A stretch of 64,000 nt of DNA from Pseudeuparius sepicola (taxonomy: Eukaryota > Arthropoda > Insecta > Coleoptera > Anthribidae): NCBI GenBank assembly GCA_963920635.1, contig OY987305.1, positions 11,323,153 to 11,387,152 on the forward strand, read 5' to 3'. The notes under the pieces are model-generated. The model did no database searches, was not told the origin of the DNA, and saw nothing but the letters and a program-made list of their open reading frames with translations. Below are positions 24,901-39,900 of this stretch, one piece after another (positions within the stretch are counted from its first letter, which is position 1; each line of letters starts with the position of its first letter). A program made the translations under genes and the position numbers.

Positions 24901-27900
24901 CATGTTCATAAAATATTCCGGCTGAATACAATGCAACGAGCATTTAATGATAGCCATTAAGACACTAGCATAACAATGAATATGGGGGTCTTAATCAGGG
25001 GCGTAGCCAGGATTTAGTTTTGGGGGGGGGTTTTAGTTTGAGAAGTAAATAAAACAACAAAAATATACTTATATGAAATTTAATATCTATATATCCATCC
25101 GAAAAACTACGACATATATTTATAAGGTTCTTAACTTTAAATGAAATGGATAAATTAATTTCGTTCCTCTGCGCTAAATCTAAAACCATTAAAGAAGAAA
25201 TCTTCGGCTTTTTCTTTTAAATATATCTACTACTTCATCTGCATGAATTTCTGTTCCATAGTGAATGTTCATTAGAGCCAAACCATTAAGTCTGTTTTCA
25301 CTTGTAGTGTTTCGTAAATAGTTTTTCAGTCTCCTTAGGCTCGAGAAAGACCTCTCTGGGGTAGCAGTGGATACAGGAATGGTAGCCAAGATTTGTAGTA
25401 ATGTGTAAATATTAGGATAAAGGTTTTTATCGCACATATCTAGGCATTCCAAACTAGATTTCGGGGTAGGCAGTCTTCTTATCAGCATGCAAGGTAGCTG
25501 AAGCTTTGATAGCTAAATCCAAATTTGTTTCTTTATTAGAAACCCCTTGACCTTGACTACACCATTTTTTCCAGTAGTCCATACCTTTAGGTTTACCACC
25601 CTTCCTTTTTTTCCCCTCCATTTTTCGACAGTAATAATGATTCACGTCTCTATCCTTAACAAGGATAGATAATATTAGGTAATATTTTGCTTCTTTCGGG
25701 GGGGGGGGGGTTGAACCCCCGAAACCCTCCCCTTGGCTACGCCCGTGGTCTTAATAGCTAACCACGACCTGTCAATAATAAGAATAGTAATTTTATTTTC
25801 AATAAAATTGTCTGTTTGTTTTTGCCAATTTTATGGGTAATATAGGTGTTATTTACATTGCAAAGTGCAGAAGTGCACTTTTCTGGCCGATTTTTTAAGG
25901 GCAGAATGTAGCGATAGTAAAAAATAAAAAAAAGTTGTGTATTGTGTGGGATTTGAACAACTGACCAACAGTCTAGTAGACAGACGCCTTAACCCAAGCA
26001 CTAAATTACTATCTATTAATCGATACCTATACTACGTCACTCTTATTTGAGATTGCAGAAATATTGACATTTCTCTCGCACATTTAAACTCCTAATAATG
26101 AAAAATCTGTATCATTATAGAATAGGTAGTAAATGTCTAATAAATCAATTACAGTATGGAAGTAGAAAATGTAATTTTTTGGTCAATACTTTGTAGCTTA
26201 TTAATGCCGGTGAAGACGTTTTGGTCTTCTACAATGACAAAGCATCATTTAACCACTTTATCGAAATGATGCGTTCCGAACGTCACTGCATGGACGAAGG
26301 CAGTCCACTAAAATACCACGTGGAGCTTGTAAAGCTCTTAGCTTGTTGTACGATGGGCAAAAACGTATTTACAGAGATAAAATGCCACAGTTTACTCCCA
26401 TTAGATGACATTGTCGCCATGGTAATCCATCCAGATTGCATTCCGGAGGTCAAGGAAGCATATGTCGGTTTCTTGAACCACTGCTACATCGACACCGAAG
26501 TAGAAATGAAGGAGATTTACACCTCGAATCATATGTGGACGTTGTTCGAAAAATCTTTTCTTGTCGATATGGCAGATATCGCTACAGCGCCGATCGATCG
26601 CAAACACCCGGATAAAGCGTTGGAAAATTACGTCACCAATTGCGTTATGAATATTATCTCGACTTTTTTCAACAGCCCATTTTCAGATCAGAGCACTACA
26701 GTTCAGGTAAATGAGAAACATAATGTTTGGTGGTAGTTCTGGTCTATTAATTTCGCATGCTGGTACTTACTAATGCACACCTAGTAGATATTGATAGTTT
26801 TTTTAGTGTTACTAATGGAGTTGGGAGCATATATAGGGCATTTTTTTAAACTACACTTTATTTTTCCGAATTTTCACCAGTTTGTGATTTTTCTTTGTGA
26901 ATGTTGTATTTGAATAATAATAAAAATTGCCCATCTTTAATACAGTATAAATGTTACTTATTTAACTGTAAATAATGTTATTGTTCCTTCTCCATTAGAA
27001 TTTTTGTAGTGTTAGGGGTTTAGAGGTGTTGTGGTGTCGTGAAAACTATCAATATGATATAACCAAGCTTTATGGTGTCTTTTTTGGGTATCTTTATTAG
27101 AAACATCTGCATGAAGCGAGGGTATATTGGAGCGACTCAACAATGGATGATTACGATCCTTTCTCGGTTAATATACAACTCAAACAATCTCCATTTTCCA
27201 CTAATGTAAGTAATATTGTATTCTTACGTCAAGAAAGTTAACTCCATCGTAGTGACTAACAAACTCATACCTTTGAAACCATAACCCCTCTTTTGTTTTT
27301 TATTTACATTTAGTTTTTACCATTTTTTAAGCAGCAGCTAAATGTATGTAAGATTTATAATTTTTGTTGTAGAATATTCAATATTTTTGGTAAACATGTT
27401 TTATTCTTATTTTATGCTAGGTATTTTTCTATTTTAGTTATTAAGTTTAGAATAGATTCTTAAAATATAAATTTAATCAATATCTAAGGGTGCACTGAAT
27501 AGTGAAATGTGGCATTGGCTAAATACCAAATATCTGGCCTAGCCGGGCCCAGCAATCTTGTCCGAATATCGAACATTTGGCTAACTGTTCTGCCTAATAT
27601 TCGGCTAATCCCTCGAATTGTAGTGTTTCTTACCGAAACGGTTAAAAATTATCTATAAAGTTATACAAATTAAACCATTTTTTCGTTTTTTGCTTTCTTC
27701 ATCTAACGTAGATGAATACAAATATGTACTCACCGAATATACGATTGTTTTTAAATTTTTAATATTTTTTATTTTAAATAGATTAAGGTTACATTTTCAA
27801 AAAAATGTAAATCTTGCTATTTTATTTTTTATATAAATTTTATAATTTATTAAAAATCTATTCGATTTGCCAAATATTTGATCGACTTGCCGAATAATTA

Positions 27901-30900
27901 GCCATATTCGTTTTTTTTAAACAATATTCGGCCAATTATTTGGCATGCTGAATATTTGGTGCATTTCCATCAATATCCTTATGCTAGTAAGCTTGGGGAA
28001 TGTGGTTGACAGAAATCCAATATATTTCTGTACAAAGCTCTAGTTAAAACATTATACACATTTTGTAATTAAATTGCCATTTTTGACATTTGAAAAAATG
28101 AAAGTTTAAAGACTAAAAATTTCGTTCAATTTATTCGAACGACAATCACTGTTAATACTTAATAATTCCACCTAATTTCTTATATTTTATACCTATTATT
28201 CTATACAGTGTCGCACATAAAGGGGGAACTTAAAAAGGACGACAAATGAAATGACGTGCTCAAAATCAATAGCATCATTTTCTTTATCTCTCAAATATGA
28301 AAATGTTGTATAGCAACGTTGTTTGATTTTTGATTTTATACAGCTATACTAGATTTCAGACCTCTAGAAAATAATTTTTTCTTAACACATATTTCATACA
28401 AATGGATTTTAGTAAACGTACATAAAACCAGTCTACTAAGTTTACTGTCTATATTTATGCATTTTAATTATTAAAAGGTGGGTTTAAAATGACATTTATC
28501 AATGAAAATTTATGTAGGCAGTAGATTTAGTGAATACAAAATTTCCAAGGAAATTACTGAATTTTTGGATGTTCATTTTCTCGAGTACTAGACACTTAAT
28601 TTTTTTCTAAATGAAGAGCTCATCTTTCATAAAAACTTAAAAGTGTTAAGAAAAACAATTTTTTGCAATAAAAACGTGAAAAGTAATATTGTAATTGTGC
28701 AACAAAATGAATTGCTTATTAAGGGACGACACTTTTTACGAAAACTAACAAACAAACGAAAACACTTAACATTTTATCGGTGGAGCCGGTATCGAATAAG
28801 ATCCTTAATAATTGCTATGCCAACTGCTACCTTTGCACACCTTCAGAGGTGGTAAGTTTGGTTTTGGGAGGAGTTTTTGGGGGCCTTCTTCTGGCTTTTG
28901 TTGTAAATTTAGCCTAGTAACGGTGGTTAAGGTTTCTTAATATTATGTTATTGTTCGCTTTTAATAATTTATTCAGTCGATACAAGAATAAAATATCTTA
29001 TTTGGGTATGTTGTTTCTCAAGTTTTAATTCATTTTTTTTTATTCTGCCAAGCAAGGCCGTAGCGACATTGTTATCACAGGGGGGGAATTGAGATCACGC
29101 CCAAATTTTGTCAATTTTAAGCAAATGGGACTATCCTTTTTTATCAATAAAAACTAATAAGTTTTGAATGAACAAATACTTATTTTACCTTTTTGTTTAA
29201 TATAATATTTTTTGTACATTTTTTGGGCAAAACAATGAAATACACAATTTAAAATTAAAATTAAAACCTTCAAATGACAAATAGTAGCTTTACTTATGAA
29301 TTGTCCGGCTTTCTTCGTAAAAAATGCTGCATAGAGCCTCGCAGCTCAGCGGCTAAAATAATTATGTTTTGGTTTTTGTCGTCGATATGCTGCCCCTGAT
29401 TTTTTCCCACACTTCCACCCCCTGTTAGCTACGGCCCTGTTGCCAAGCTAAGGCCAAAAGAATATGAGTGAATGGTTCGAATTTATTTTATATATTCTTT
29501 GTGCAAAACCATAGTCTTCATAGACTCTTTTAAATTAACAGTTAAACAAGGAGTTAAATAATTCTTTGTAATTAATAGAGACAAATCTTAACAGACGTGT
29601 CAAATTTTACCAATTTTCAAAAATCAATAGTAAAATCTTATCTTGCCTTAGCACTGCAGCACAATAGCCCCACATGTTTCCTATAAGATATTTTACTCTG
29701 GAAATAATTTTTCTACTAACAGTTTTTCCGCATGTGCTTACCTTGTCAGAAATCATCAGTTATACTGTTAGAGGGTTTTTTGATTTCACATTAGTGTTTT
29801 ACGATGGTATATTTTGCAGACAAGGCAACCCATTTTTGTACAGCTATTGCAGTCAGCATTCAGAGTATCTCAGTGTCCGTGGCTATCAGCATCACAACGC
29901 TTTAATGTTGAAAACTGTATTCGTACGCTGTCCGATGTTGGTTAGTTATCATACATTATCGATAATGAGGTTTTCGTTAAGACAACATGGCAAACTTAAT
30001 AATTATACGCCTGTAGCTCTTAAAGGAAACTTCATAAATTGTACTAAGAGTGGGGTTCCTGCTGAATATTTGTCCCTTGTAGCCAAAAATAGAGGCATAG
30101 CAATTCCTCTTGACCTTGAAGGTCAGGTAACACAGATGTTCAATAAGGCCCATATGCTCACCCGTCAAACAAGCAAATGGTTGCAAGCCTCGAAAACACC
30201 GAAAATTGAAAGATCACAGTCTCAAGTACTTGTTTTAAAATATGTACAATACTTTTTTGTAAGGGTGCATTTTTTAGTTGATCAGATTGGATAGGAGCAT
30301 TATAGAAGGTCTTCAAGATATTGTCTCGCTTCTAGAAGATCAGTTGAAGTCATTGGTACAGGCAGAACTGTCGTTACTTGTCGATGTTTTGTATAGGCCT
30401 GAACTGCTGTTTCCTCCAAGTACTGAGCCTAGAAAAAGATGTGAAAGTGGAGGTTTTATTCGAAGGTAAAACATTTAAAAAAATTAATGACAGTAAGTTG
30501 ATGGAGAGTATATTTTTAGACTTATTAAACATACGAAGAAACTGCTAGAGGAAAAAGAAGAGAAGTTGTGCGTGAAGGTGTTGAGGACTCTCCGGGAAAT
30601 GATGGCAATAGACCCGGAATATGGCGAGAAGGTTAACTATAACAACTCTGTCACGTCAAGCTTAAAGTCACTTACTTAACTTTCTTTTTTTAAATGCTGC
30701 TTAGAACGATAAAAACGAAAAACAAAAAGATGCGGTATAGTATTTAGAATTATGGTTTCGCGTGTTTTGGTGTGTACATTTATCATTAATGTGTTTTTCT
30801 TTCCTTTTTTTCGTAATCTGTGTGGTACTGGGTAGTGTTTGCCCTTGCTTTTCTTTCAAAGTGCCTCGAGGAAGAAGGGAAACTAACTCTTTGGTTTTAC

Positions 30901-33900
30901 AGGGCGACGTACTTCGAAATTCTTTATTAGCGCGGTACTTCGGAAAGACATTCGTTCAGAGTAACGAGACAGTTACTCTCGGAAACCATCAGCCTTTGAA
31001 TGTTACTCATGGTCCTGGAGGTAAGAAGAAGCAGCCCCTTTATTATTTGCCAAAAGTTAAAAAACTCTTCATTTTATAAAATTATCTTATCCAGCTCTAT
31101 TAATTTTTAATAATTTTCTGGTGGCACCATCTCCATGGAATACAAAACTTATGATCATAATACATAATAATAATTATGCGGCACAATGTTCAAGTTAAGC
31201 CTATATTGACTAACCATGCGACAAATTTTAGCAAAAATGCTGAAACGGGCTGGTCGCACCCTCCACGAAGTGCAAACACATTTGAACAGAGAAGGCGCTT
31301 CAGATTTAGTCGTGGAACTTGTAATAAAATCCGGAAACTGTCCATCGATATTTGTTGAAGCCGTCGAATTAGGTATTGCACTTCTCGAAGGAGGGAATCC
31401 TATAATTCAGCAGAGCATCAACAAATTGTTGGAGGGCGAGTTTAGTCAGTCATTTTTTAAGGTAAATTTCATTGCTTATAGTTAGCAGATACTTGTGATT
31501 GACTTCTTGACTAATTAGTTGCCTGAAAGTGCACGGATACTCTAGTACTTTTAGGATTTTAGTGGTAAAATCCATAACTGTCAGGAAAGAATAATTATTT
31601 ATGTACCAAGGCACTGAAGTTCAACTTTTTATGACTCATGTGGAATTTAGTTGCCGAGGCCTCTGGTTGAGGCAAATAAACCACATGAGTCATAAAAAGA
31701 ACTTCAGTGACGAGGTACATATTATACTTTTTTTTTTTAATCGAAAAAAAAATGTTTTATTAGGCAAGAAAATAATCATAATGGATCACCCGCCCATAAA
31801 CCGACTGCGCGCGGCGTTGCTTGACTTTGACGATCGCTCTATCTCAGGCGCGGTCATATCCATTTGCGAAGGGGGGGGGCATACCTGGCTATGTACTTCT
31901 TTAGGCGGTTTTTAATTACCTACTAAAAATAACAATAAAACTTCAATAAGGCTATATCACAAAAAAATATATTCCTCACAAAAATAACAAAAATAAAAAA
32001 TATATATTTTAAATAAAAATTATGTAAAAAATTGTTTTGCATGTGCGTTGGTTATATACAGTGTACAGATTGAGTTCACATAAGGTGAAAATAACAAAAA
32101 AAATTCGAGTTGAAATTTGAGCTTTTGGTTTTAAACTAATTTGTGACATAATTTTACTTTCGAAAAATCACATAAGTATGCCTTGGAAATTATGAAGAAA
32201 CTAATTTTCCACCTCAGTAAAGTGCATTTTTGGTAGGTATTACAGCAAAATGTTATTAAGGAAACTTGTTCAGAATGACAAGCTGAGTAGGTTTGCGAAA
32301 TTGCGAAAGTATAGAGCTATATTTTGATTTTTTTGCATTTTCACACTTTTTTAGAAAAGTGCATTTTGTATAGTTTTTACATCAAAATTTTATTAAGAAA
32401 ACTTATTGACAATGAAAAACTGGATAGGTGCGAACAATTTTAAAAGCCTAAGTCGACTTTGATTTTCTCCGCTACAAAATTAAAACGCACCTGGGCAGTT
32501 TTTCATTGATAACAAGTTTTCTTAAAAAAAAGTTGGAAAAATGCGAAAAATTCAAAGTATAGGCCTATAGACTTTCAAAATTTCGCAAACCTACTCAGTA
32601 TTTCATTCTGAACAAGTTTCCTTAATAACATTTTGCCATAAAACCTACAAAAACGGCACTTTACTGATGTGGAAAATTAATTTCTTCATAATTTCCAAGG
32701 TGATTTTTCGAAAGTAAAATTATAATAATAATAATAACATAACTTTATTTAGCAAGATGCTATACAATATACATTTTTTTGTGGACACTGTAGTTTAGAT
32801 AATATTAGTAATAATATTGGTATCTATTTTTTATTATTTTTTTTTTCATTTTATTAGGGGGGGGCATGGACCCCATGCCCCCCCCCCCCTAAGACCGCGC
32901 CTGCTCTATCTAGGCCAAGTATGATAAGGCACGGGAAAACCAAACTGCTGTTTGTTGTGCAGCCTCCATAACAAATCTGTTGATATTCAAACCTACTAAA
33001 ATATTTATATTGAAAGATTGCGCTGTTATAGGTAACAATTTTGCAATGTGTACGAAAAGTTAAATGGGCCTTTATTGACCGGATTTTGAATATATGGACA
33101 CTTTTGAAGGGCGATGGCTCCACGTCTGACGTTTAGATGTTTACATCTCACCAAGGCCTACTTATTGAAAAAATCGTACAATAATGGTATACTTCAGTGC
33201 TGATTTCTGAGCTTTTAATCACGATTTAGAGACACTTCACTGCCGATTTCAAGAAAAATATTTTTATCGTTACATTTTTATTTTCATAACTGAAAAAAAA
33301 ACTCTGCCAGTTGAATAACTATTTCCTCTGCATTTTTTGTTAAATCCATTTTGTAATAATATGGGGTCATCATAAAGTAAGGGATATACTTTAATGACTG
33401 TAATGTCTTATATAATTTGACGAATATAAGGGGGTAGCAAAAAGTAAATGGAATCTAGTTGCTTCAATAATTGGATTTTACTGTAACTATGGGAAGCAAA
33501 GGAGTTGTAGTATCAACTGCTGACACAAGTGACAAACATCATCAATTTAGAGAAGACATTTTGTAATTTCATGGCCACCAAGAGCGCCCAACAGCGCTGG
33601 AAGATTGAAAAGATTCTATTAGGGAGCAAATTCTATAAAGCAGCAAAATGGATGACATATCAAACATTTGCGTTAACCACTGTTGGACATAAGAAATCCC
33701 ATTATTTAAGCAATCGAATGTCTTTCATATCCTGTTAACTTAAGCCGGTATTACACTTGTCAATTTCTTCGTCAATAAATTGTTCAATAAATTGGCCAAG
33801 AAATTGTAGATAATGTGATATGTTTTACACCATCAATAAATTGGTCAATTTATTGTGCAATTTCAATACTACCAACATGAAAGCACAAATATGCAAACAA

Positions 33901-36900
33901 TAATAAGTAAATAAATCTGTGAATCTCTCAAATCACACGCAAAAATCTAATAAACAATAGTTATAAATTAGTAAATGCGAATACTGATGAGTGAATTGGA
34001 GCATAATCTCATTTCCAGTAATTTTTTAAGTCACTAAAATTGGTATTGAGGTCGGAACACAGAAAATCCCTAGAAATACCCAAACTTGCCATAATATTTT
34101 CGAACTTGCTTCAATTTCTTGGCCAAGAAATTGACAAAGAAATTGACGACAATTTCTGTTTTACACCTACAATTCAACTTGCACAATTTATTGACGAAGA
34201 AATTGACAAGTGTAATACCAGCTTTAATTAGTTAAAATTATGTAAGTATATCCCTTTCTTTATGATAACCTTGTATATTTCAATGTGTCACACAAATTTT
34301 AAAACAACACAATATAGAGACCGACATATTGACACATTTCTAGGCTTTCACCCATGGTAATTATTCTCAATCACTTTTTTTTAATTGAAAATTCGTCAAT
34401 AAAATGGAAAACATCAGTCGGTATTTTCCACAGACTGTGGTATTTTCAAATTCACCCCTGCCCCTTTTTAAAATAAAGTAAAAATTGTTTCCCATTAACA
34501 TTTATGTACTCATTGCGTTTGTTAAAAATTACCAAAACATAAACAAATTTCCATCCACCTATTTATACTCTTTTCTGTTGAGCAATTTTGATTATTTTAA
34601 GCTGGTTTATTGAATAAAAGTTTATTGAATTTTTTTTGTCAAAACGATATAAATTTGGGTTGAAGAGTATCTGTAAACTTTAGGGTTAAGTATTGTTTTA
34701 TATTGCTCCTCAAATATTTAGGTGTTCTTCGATAAAATAAAAGATTCTCAACAAGAAATAAAATCCACTGTCAGCGTCAATACATCTGATATGGCTGCGA
34801 AAGCTCACGAAGACAAGCAAGAAGGAAAAGACTTTGACAAGGTTTCCAAAAAACAAGGAGGAAAAATGAACGGGATCCTCATAAGTGATGAATTAAGAGA
34901 AGAACTCAGCAGAGCTGCCGAATCTACAGCTCAAGCATATGCACACATTCGTAACGTAGCCGCTGGCGAAGACGGAACTGTCTCACATAGCGCGGCATCA
35001 GCCTTCGAAGATTTACTTGCGGAAAAAATGGAAAAACACAAAGAGCGAGAAGATCAAAGTGGGCTCTCTAACAAAGTTCTTATAATGCAGCCAATCTTAC
35101 GTTTTTTGCAGTTGCTCTGTGAAAATCACAATATGCACCTTCAAAACTTGCTCCGTAATCAAAACAACAAAAACAACTTCAATCTAGTTTCAGAAACTCT
35201 GATGTTTTTCGACTGTATCTGTGGAGGCACGACTGGTGGCTTAGGCCTTTTAGGCTTGTATATTAACGAAAATAACGTTGCTCTTATAAATCAAACGTTA
35301 GAAACTTTAACAGAGTACTGCCAAGGTCCTTGCCATGACAATCAAAACTGCATTGCCACCCACGAGTCAAATGGTTTAGATATCATTACAGCTTTGATTT
35401 TGAACGACATAAATCCACTAGGCAAATCCAGAATGGATCTAGTTTTAGAGTTAAAAAATAACGCTTCAAAATTATTACTTGCCATCATGGAAAGCAGGGG
35501 TGATAGTGCAAATGCGGAACAAATACTGAACAACATGCATCTCAAGCAACTAGTGTACGTAGCCTGTAGGGCGTTTCATCAAGAGTCAGCAGATGATGAC
35601 GACGACGTGGATGATGCTAGTGTAGAAGATGTTGTTTCACCAAAAGAGGTGGGACACAACATTTATATTCTTTGCCATCAGTTAGCACAACATAACAAAG
35701 ATCTAGCTGCACTGCTGAAGCCCCCTGAATTTGGTGGTGACCAGAAAATATACAAAGCGTTAACGTATTACGCTACACACACCGCACAAATAGAAATCGT
35801 TAGGCATGATCGTACGCTAGAACAGATAGTGTTTCCGATTCCTGAAATTTGCGAATATATCACTACAGACACTAAAATAAAGGTGTTAAATACAGCGGAA
35901 CGTGACGATCAAGAGTCTAAAGTAGCTGCTTTCTTTGAAAGGACCGATCAGATGTTTAATGAGATGAAGTGGCAAAAGAAACTTAGAGGTAACGTCGGTT
36001 GAAAAATAAATAAAATTTGAGTAATTTTTGTAAATTTTAGCTCAACCTGTTCTATTTTGGGTCAGTAGTTACATGTCATTATGGAGCAATATTCTCTTCA
36101 ATTGTGCTGTACTTATTAATTTAATTGTTGCATGTTTTTATCCTTTCGAGGATGAATTGCCAAGTAAGTGTCATACGTACAAGGTAGATCGATAAAAATA
36201 TGTGGTTGCTATTGAATATGTTTTTAGAAATAAGTTCCACGATATCATTCCTCATATGGATCGCCATGTTGGTATCATCTGCCATTGTCGTAACACTTCC
36301 ACGTGAGACTGGAATTAGAACGTTAGTAGCTTCGATTATCCTTCGACTGATATACTCTCTAGGTCCCGAGCCGACCCTCTGGCTGCTCGGGACCATAACT
36401 ATTCTCCTGAAAGGCATACATCTAGTCAGCATAATGGGAAACCACGGCACGCTTACGAAAACCTACCAGCAAATTCTAACTGATGCCGAACTTGTCTACC
36501 ACCTCGCATACCTTGTTTTTTGTATGTTGGGACTCATGATGCATCCATTTTTCTATTCTGTTTTGGTAGGTGTTTTGTGACTTATTAAAAGCTGTGTCCC
36601 AATATAATGTTATTTTTCAGCTGTTTGATATAGTATATCGTGAGGAAACATTGCTGAATGTAATTAGTTCAGTGACAAGAAACGGAAGGTCCATTATATT
36701 CACAGCGGTTTTAGCATTAATTCTTGTATACATGTTTTCAATAATTGGGTATATGTTTTTCAAGGATGACTTTATAGTTAGTGTGAAAAAGAAAACTGGT
36801 AAGTTCACTTTCATTCTTTACACATGCTTATTGAATTGTCCATGGATATACTTGCTTGACTACTATTTTTTGTATCTTCCAGAGAAAACTTTCCTGTTTT

Positions 36901-39900
36901 TTTACAAACACACAAAGAAAACGTGCCAAATGGTATATTATGTAATGAGCATTTAATGATATCTCTATTAAGACATGAGTATGAGAATTACGTGTCTTAA
37001 TAGAGGCGTCGTAATGAATGCAAGTGTCTTAAATGCGAGTTGCATACACTATTTTCTCTACCATCGATCATAATAATGAGTACTTTCATTTTAAAGAAGT
37101 ACCTAGTGAACTTCTAATGAAACAAAATTTGTTGGTTTAATTTATTAGAAAACTTACCATATTAACAATGTTAATGTTGTTTTTATATCTGATCCATAAA
37201 TAGAGATGGGCAACGGAAACTTTCCAAGTTGGGAAAGTTTCCATTTTTCGAAACTTTGAAGGTTTAGGAAAGTTTCCCTGAAAGTTTTGGAAACATTCCT
37301 GGGAAACATTCCCGGAAACATTCCGGGAATTTATGTAGAAATTTTAAATTTGCTGCCATAAATGCCTGGCCAACATTCATGAATTAACCTAAAAAATACA
37401 AAAAAGAACAAAGAAGAATCATGAACAACTGTGTGCTTGTGCTATAGACCACAGATAAAATATATTTTATTATATTCTATAAACATTTTGACCGAAATTT
37501 AATAAGTTTAAGAAATTGAATGCGGCCAAGAAAAAAAAACAGTTTAATTTCAAGCAAAAAAGTTATCGCCAAATTAACATTTTTTTTAATTAAGATGACG
37601 ATTTTGTTGCAATTTTTCATCAGACTAGTAAAGTAAATAAAAAAAATCTGCACAACACGGTTGCATATCACTTTCGGTTTAGCGGAAGCAATGTTTTTTT
37701 TTGCCCCAGCTAAATCTGCAAAAATAATAGTATTTTTTTAACAAAAAAACCGTCACTTCCTAGTTTTTTGCTGTAGGTAGTAATTAAATAATAATGATAC
37801 TAATAATTTAAAATCTGAAAGTGGAATATTGAATTATGATCATGAAATACCAATTATACAAAGCAAAACTTTTACATTTTGTGATATTATACTTTTTCTG
37901 CAATATCTTTAACAAATTTCACTCAAAATATGACATATTTGGTATTTTTGGAAAGCTCTAAGTGTGACTAATTAAACTAAACACTAAAAAAAGAAGACTG
38001 GAAACTTTCCGAAAGTTTCGGAAATTTTTGTTGGAAACTTTCCGGGAATTTTCGTAAAGTGGAAACTTTCCCATCTCTATCCATAAACCAAAAACACAAA
38101 TTTTATAGCTGTACTCCCGACGAACTGATTTTCCTCATGATGGTTTTACAATGTAGGAGAAAGCCAGTTTCATTATTTTTTCTGTATCGGTTGAATTATT
38201 CCGAAATTTTTGTTTCAAAAAGAATTAGCCCAAGGAAAGGACAATTTTCAAGTATGGGCGTGATCTCGGAATTCAGAAAAGTAGTCATTTTGAAGTTTTC
38301 TGTCAATAGTCCATCCTTTCTGCAACCAATGGTGCAACGTTCGTTAAAATCAGTTAATAAATAAAAAAATATATGGGCAAAAGAACGAAGGTAGTTTCAG
38401 TGCTACAGCATAACATTGATGAAAATGACTGGTTCTATTATTGCGTATAGCTCCGCCCCCCATGGTGCGATTTTTCTCTCAGTGATCTTAAAATGCAGAG
38501 GAAGGGCAGTTTTATTTACTTTTTGCATTGGTTGCATTATTCTGACATTGTTGATTCAAAAAGAATTAGCCCAAACAAAAGGCAAAATTTAAATAATAAA
38601 ATCAGCCATTTTAAAGTTTTCTTACTCCGGTTCTCTTCTGCAAGCAACAATGAAAGGCTTTTTCAAATCGGTTAATAACAAATAATAGTTATTTATGTAC
38701 CAAGGCACTGAAGTTCACTGAAGGCCAGAGGCCTCGGCAACTAAATTCCACATGAGTCATAAAAAGAACTTCAGTGCCGAGTTACATATTATATATTTTT
38801 TGAAATCGAAAAAAAAAATGCTTTATTAGGCAAGAAAGTAATAATAAGGGATCACCCGTCCATGAACCGACTACGTGCGGCGTCGCTTGACTTTGACGAT
38901 CGCTCTACCTAGGTCAAGTAAGACAAGACACGGCACCTTCGTACAGGAAAACCAAAATGCTGCTTCTTGTGCAGCCTCCACAACAAAGCTATTGATATTC
39001 AAACCTACTAAAATATGCATACTGAAGGATTGCGCTTCTATAGGAAACAATTTCGCAATGTGTATGAAAAGTTAAATGGGCCTTTATCGGCCGGGTTTTG
39101 AATATTTGGTCACTTTTGACGGGCGATTTCTCCGCGTCTGACGTTTTATGTTTACATCTTGCCAAGGCCTACTTATTGAAAAAATCGTACCATAATGTAG
39201 CCCATTATTGTACGATTTCTGTGCTTTTAATGACGATTTTGGGACACTTTACTGCCGATTTCAAGAAAAGAGTATTTATATAAACATTTTGTCTAGTAAC
39301 AGTTAATAAAAATACGCCGTTATGATGATAATTTCAATTCGTAAGGGGGCGGCAAAAAATATGCCTATATGATACCAGTAAGGCTAAATGCAGCGCTGGA
39401 TATTGACCGAATATTGCTGTGATGCTGCATTTCTATTGTAATTGTAGTGTTGCTTTTATATTGGTTATAAAGTTCTATTGCAATCAAAAATCTGTACTAT
39501 AATGATCCTCATTATAGTACAGGTAGTATATGTAATAAATCAGAGTAGAAAAAATATTAACATTTTGTTTTCTCAAATTTTTTATTGTTGTGGTAAAAAT
39601 TTTCTAAAAAATCAATATGAGCCAGTCAAAAGTGGGATCCTGTCAAAACGTTTTTTTGCAAGGAAAAAAGAGCTTAATGTGTTTAGTGTTCAGTGTTAAA
39701 TTTACAAAATTAATAATTCTCATTTTCATAATTAATAAATACTCCACAATTGTAAACTCAGACATTTGTCTGAGGTTGTAAATTAAAAACTTGAACAAGA
39801 AATCTAGGGATTCTAAGTTAAAAAAACGACTGCAATGTTGGAATCTACAAAAAAATGTTTCTAGGGGAAACTTGTGAAACAATATCTGATTTGACCGGAC

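Larger units (their letters stand above)
31590..33190. repeat. Unclassified interspersed repeat, copy A, interrupted by a hAT element
   Basis: 31590-31844 plus 32912-33190 align with 38690-39230. Shared landmarks: TATGTACCAAGGCACTGAAG, TGACTTTGACGATCGCTCTA, GTGCAGCCTCCAYAACAAA, and CAAGGCCTACTTATTGAAAA. The start contains a small inverted repeat around TGACTCATGTGG/CCACATGAGTCA. No coding sequence. Confidence 0.8.

Noticed and set aside
29674..30294. A 206-codon frame reading across 29820-30225
   Set aside because: It is partly out of frame with the conserved exon w11 (TRQPIFVQ is read in another frame) and crosses an intron; only the two exons inside it are real.
36799..39864. An additional Itpr exon at about 36892 after tatcttccag
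   Set aside because: The acceptor-like site leads to sequence without similarity, and w20 joins w21 in phase without it.
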